Assembly: GCF_900129665.1 (NCBI RefSeq)
Contig: NZ_FQWL01000006.1
Location: 91,115 to 155,114, forward strand
Source of the DNA: Flagellimonas flava
GTDB taxonomy: Bacteria > Bacteroidota > Bacteroidia > Flavobacteriales > Flavobacteriaceae
Direction: 5' to 3'
Length of the DNA stretch: 64,000 bases
A program made the translations under genes and the position numbers. Positions 62,928-64,000 of the stretch are shown here, one piece after another. Under the pieces are notes generated by a model. The model worked only from the letters and a program-made list of their open reading frames with translations. It did no database searches and was not told where the DNA came from. Within the stretch, counting starts at the first letter, position 1. Every line of letters starts with the position of its first letter.

Positions 62928-63224
62928 TGTAATGTTGCTTTGTAACGCTTTTTTAATAACGGAAATTTATATCTGGTTAAGGTTAACTTAAGTAAGAAAA
63001 AGGGTTTTCATATATATATATTAACCACTTCGTGTTATTGTTTGTATTCTTTTGCCCTGCAATTGTAAAGGTAGGGCGGTGAGATGCACTACTTCTCCAC
63101 AGAACTGGAGCCATAGGGTTTTGTTCTCATTTTAGAAGTTTTTGAATTAGCTGTCAAAACGTTTCTTCCGTCCACCTTTCTCAATTGACTGACTCAATTT
63201 TATTTCTAACTAAACTTTAACTCT
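62928..63224. other. Intergenic upstream of SusC gene
   Basis: 297 bases between the AraC and SusC genes. It contains an AT dinucleotide run (63010-63021) and a T-rich leader (AACTAAACTTTAACT just before the SusC ATG). No exact TAnnTTTG with a -33 box was found, so the promoter is not assigned. Confidence 0.4.
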
Positions 63225-64000
63225 ATGAAAGTAAAGAAACTGTTTGGGGTACTAGCTGTGATGCTTTTGTCTTTTATTTCCGCTCGGTCCCAAGAGAAAA
63301 CAATTACCGGTACGGTCCTGGACCAAACTGGAATCCCATTACCTGGGGTCAATATTGTCGTTGAAGGTACCACTAATGGTACCCAAACTGATTTTGATGG
63401 AAATTACGCGATCAGCGCCAGTCAAGGTCAAGCTCTTCTTTTTACCTATATCGGGCAACGTCCTGCAAGAAGGGATGTTGGTGCGAGTGACGTTATCAAC
63501 GTCCAAATGGAGGAGGATACCCAAGCTCTTGAGGAGGTTGTTGTAACAGCCCTTGGTATTAAGAGGGAGAAGCAAGCTTTGGGTTATGCGGTAACCGAAG
63601 TTGGTTCCGAAGACCTAGAACAGCGTCCTGAAGGTGATGTTGCCAGGGTACTTCAAGGTAAGGCCTCTGGGGTACAGATCACGCAACAAAGTGGTCTTTC
63701 AGGTTCTGGTACCAACATCGTTATCCGGGGACAAACAACGTTCAGTGGTAGCAACCAGGCTCTTTTCATTATAGATGGTGTTCCTTTCAGTACGGATACC
63801 AACTCCCAAGGTAGGAAGGATGACCGTAACGATTTCGTAAACGGTAACAACGGTTCCAGTAGATTCTTGGATTTGGACCCTAACACTATTGAAAGTGTAA
63901 ACGTACTTAAAGGTCTTGCTGCTGCAACACTTTACGGTTCACAGGGTCGTAACGGGGTTATCCTTATTACAACCAAAGGTGGTTCTTCACAAGCTGGACC
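63225..64000 (+). CDS. SusC/RagA TonB-dependent outer-membrane receptor (5' part)
   Basis: The frame runs open to the window end, so about 258 residues of a ~1000-residue protein are visible. A signal peptide (to about residue 24, SARSQEK) is followed by a carboxypeptidase-D-like N-terminal extension (ITGTVLDQTGIPLPGVNIVV) and the TonB box area (LEEVVVTALGIKREKQALGY). The plug domain follows (VARVLQGKASGVQITQQSG; IDGVPFS; IESVNVLKGLAAATLYGSQG). Codons such as GGT, GTT and CTT dominate, suggesting high expression. A SusD partner should follow outside the window. Confidence 0.95.
   Translation, partial: MKVKKLFGVLAVMLLSFISARSQEKTITGTVLDQTGIPLPGVNIVVEGTTNGTQTDFDGNYAISASQGQALLFTYIGQRPARRDVGASDVINVQMEEDTQALEEVVVTALGIKREKQALGYAVTEVGSEDLEQRPEGDVARVLQGKASGVQITQQSGLSGSGTNIVIRGQTTFSGSNQALFIIDGVPFSTDTNSQGRKDDRNDFVNGNNGSSRFLDLDPNTIESVNVLKGLAAATLYGSQGRNGVILITTKGGSSQAG

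Overview
The window is a piece of a bacterial chromosome from the phylum Bacteroidota, almost certainly a marine-type member of the Flavobacteriaceae. The evidence is the bifunctional aspartokinase/homoserine dehydrogenase followed by thrB and thrC, the MiaE, DUF3822 and DUF2200 family genes, a SusC/RagA outer-membrane protein, LytS/LytTR-type sensing, promoters of the form TTTG-N19-TAnnTTTG, and weak or absent Shine-Dalgarno sequences. The species cannot be named from the sequence alone.

Bases 1-42107 are mostly core chromosome. In order they hold: the end of RNase Z; pdxH; a polyphosphate module (sixA-ppk1-ppx) convergent with miaE; a TMEM220-like protein; dnaX; the RNase P RNA convergent with an rsmD/DUF3822/membrane-protein cluster; a RecD-like helicase; DUF4126; a lipopolysaccharide sugar cluster (kdsB, HAD phosphatase, KdnB-like Kdo 8-oxidase, acyltransferase); YebC; pterin dehydratase; a secreted amidohydrolase; a frameshifted DUF2200 gene; a divergent TetR/cupin pair with two matching operators; a 133-bp heptanucleotide repeat tract; glsA-gcvT; the thrABC operon with a probable threonine-rich leader peptide and attenuator hairpin; the NAD(P)HX repair enzyme; clpC; gyrA; a TPR protein; an NlpC/P60 peptidase; a thiolase; and a 7TM-HD phosphohydrolase.

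A tRNA cluster (Ser-GCT, Pro-TGG, Arg-TCT) at 42221-42522 marks the change to accessory DNA. Directly after tRNA-Arg come a tyrosine integrase and a phage/plasmid-type replication-like gene. From 44677 to 51653 there is an unusual array. Eight unrelated genes lie in the same (minus) orientation: two membrane or cytoplasmic unknowns, a beta-lactamase-family serine hydrolase, a small secreted unknown, an alpha/beta hydrolase, a Tat-exported metallo-hydrolase, an SRPBCC protein and a tiny membrane peptide. They are separated by copies of a ~20-bp dyad repeat (consensus on the minus strand TAAAGTTCAAATAAACGAT). Three copies contain the stop codon of the upstream gene, and several lie 1-25 bases before the next start codon. 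A serine recombinase with a C-terminal zinc-finger-like tail sits at one end, with another copy of the repeat beyond it. It looks like a head-to-tail gene-cassette array that lacks room for integron attC sites, and it is the best candidate here for an undescribed system.

From 51.8 kb to the end the accessory region continues. It contains a membrane-anchored AraC regulator, a CPBP protease, two decayed genes (serine hydrolase and dihydrofolate-reductase-like), a LytS/LytTR two-component pair, lipoproteins, two TolB/PD40-type proteins, an esterase, another serine hydrolase, an AraC regulator, and the start of a SusC/RagA TonB-dependent receptor cut by the window edge.
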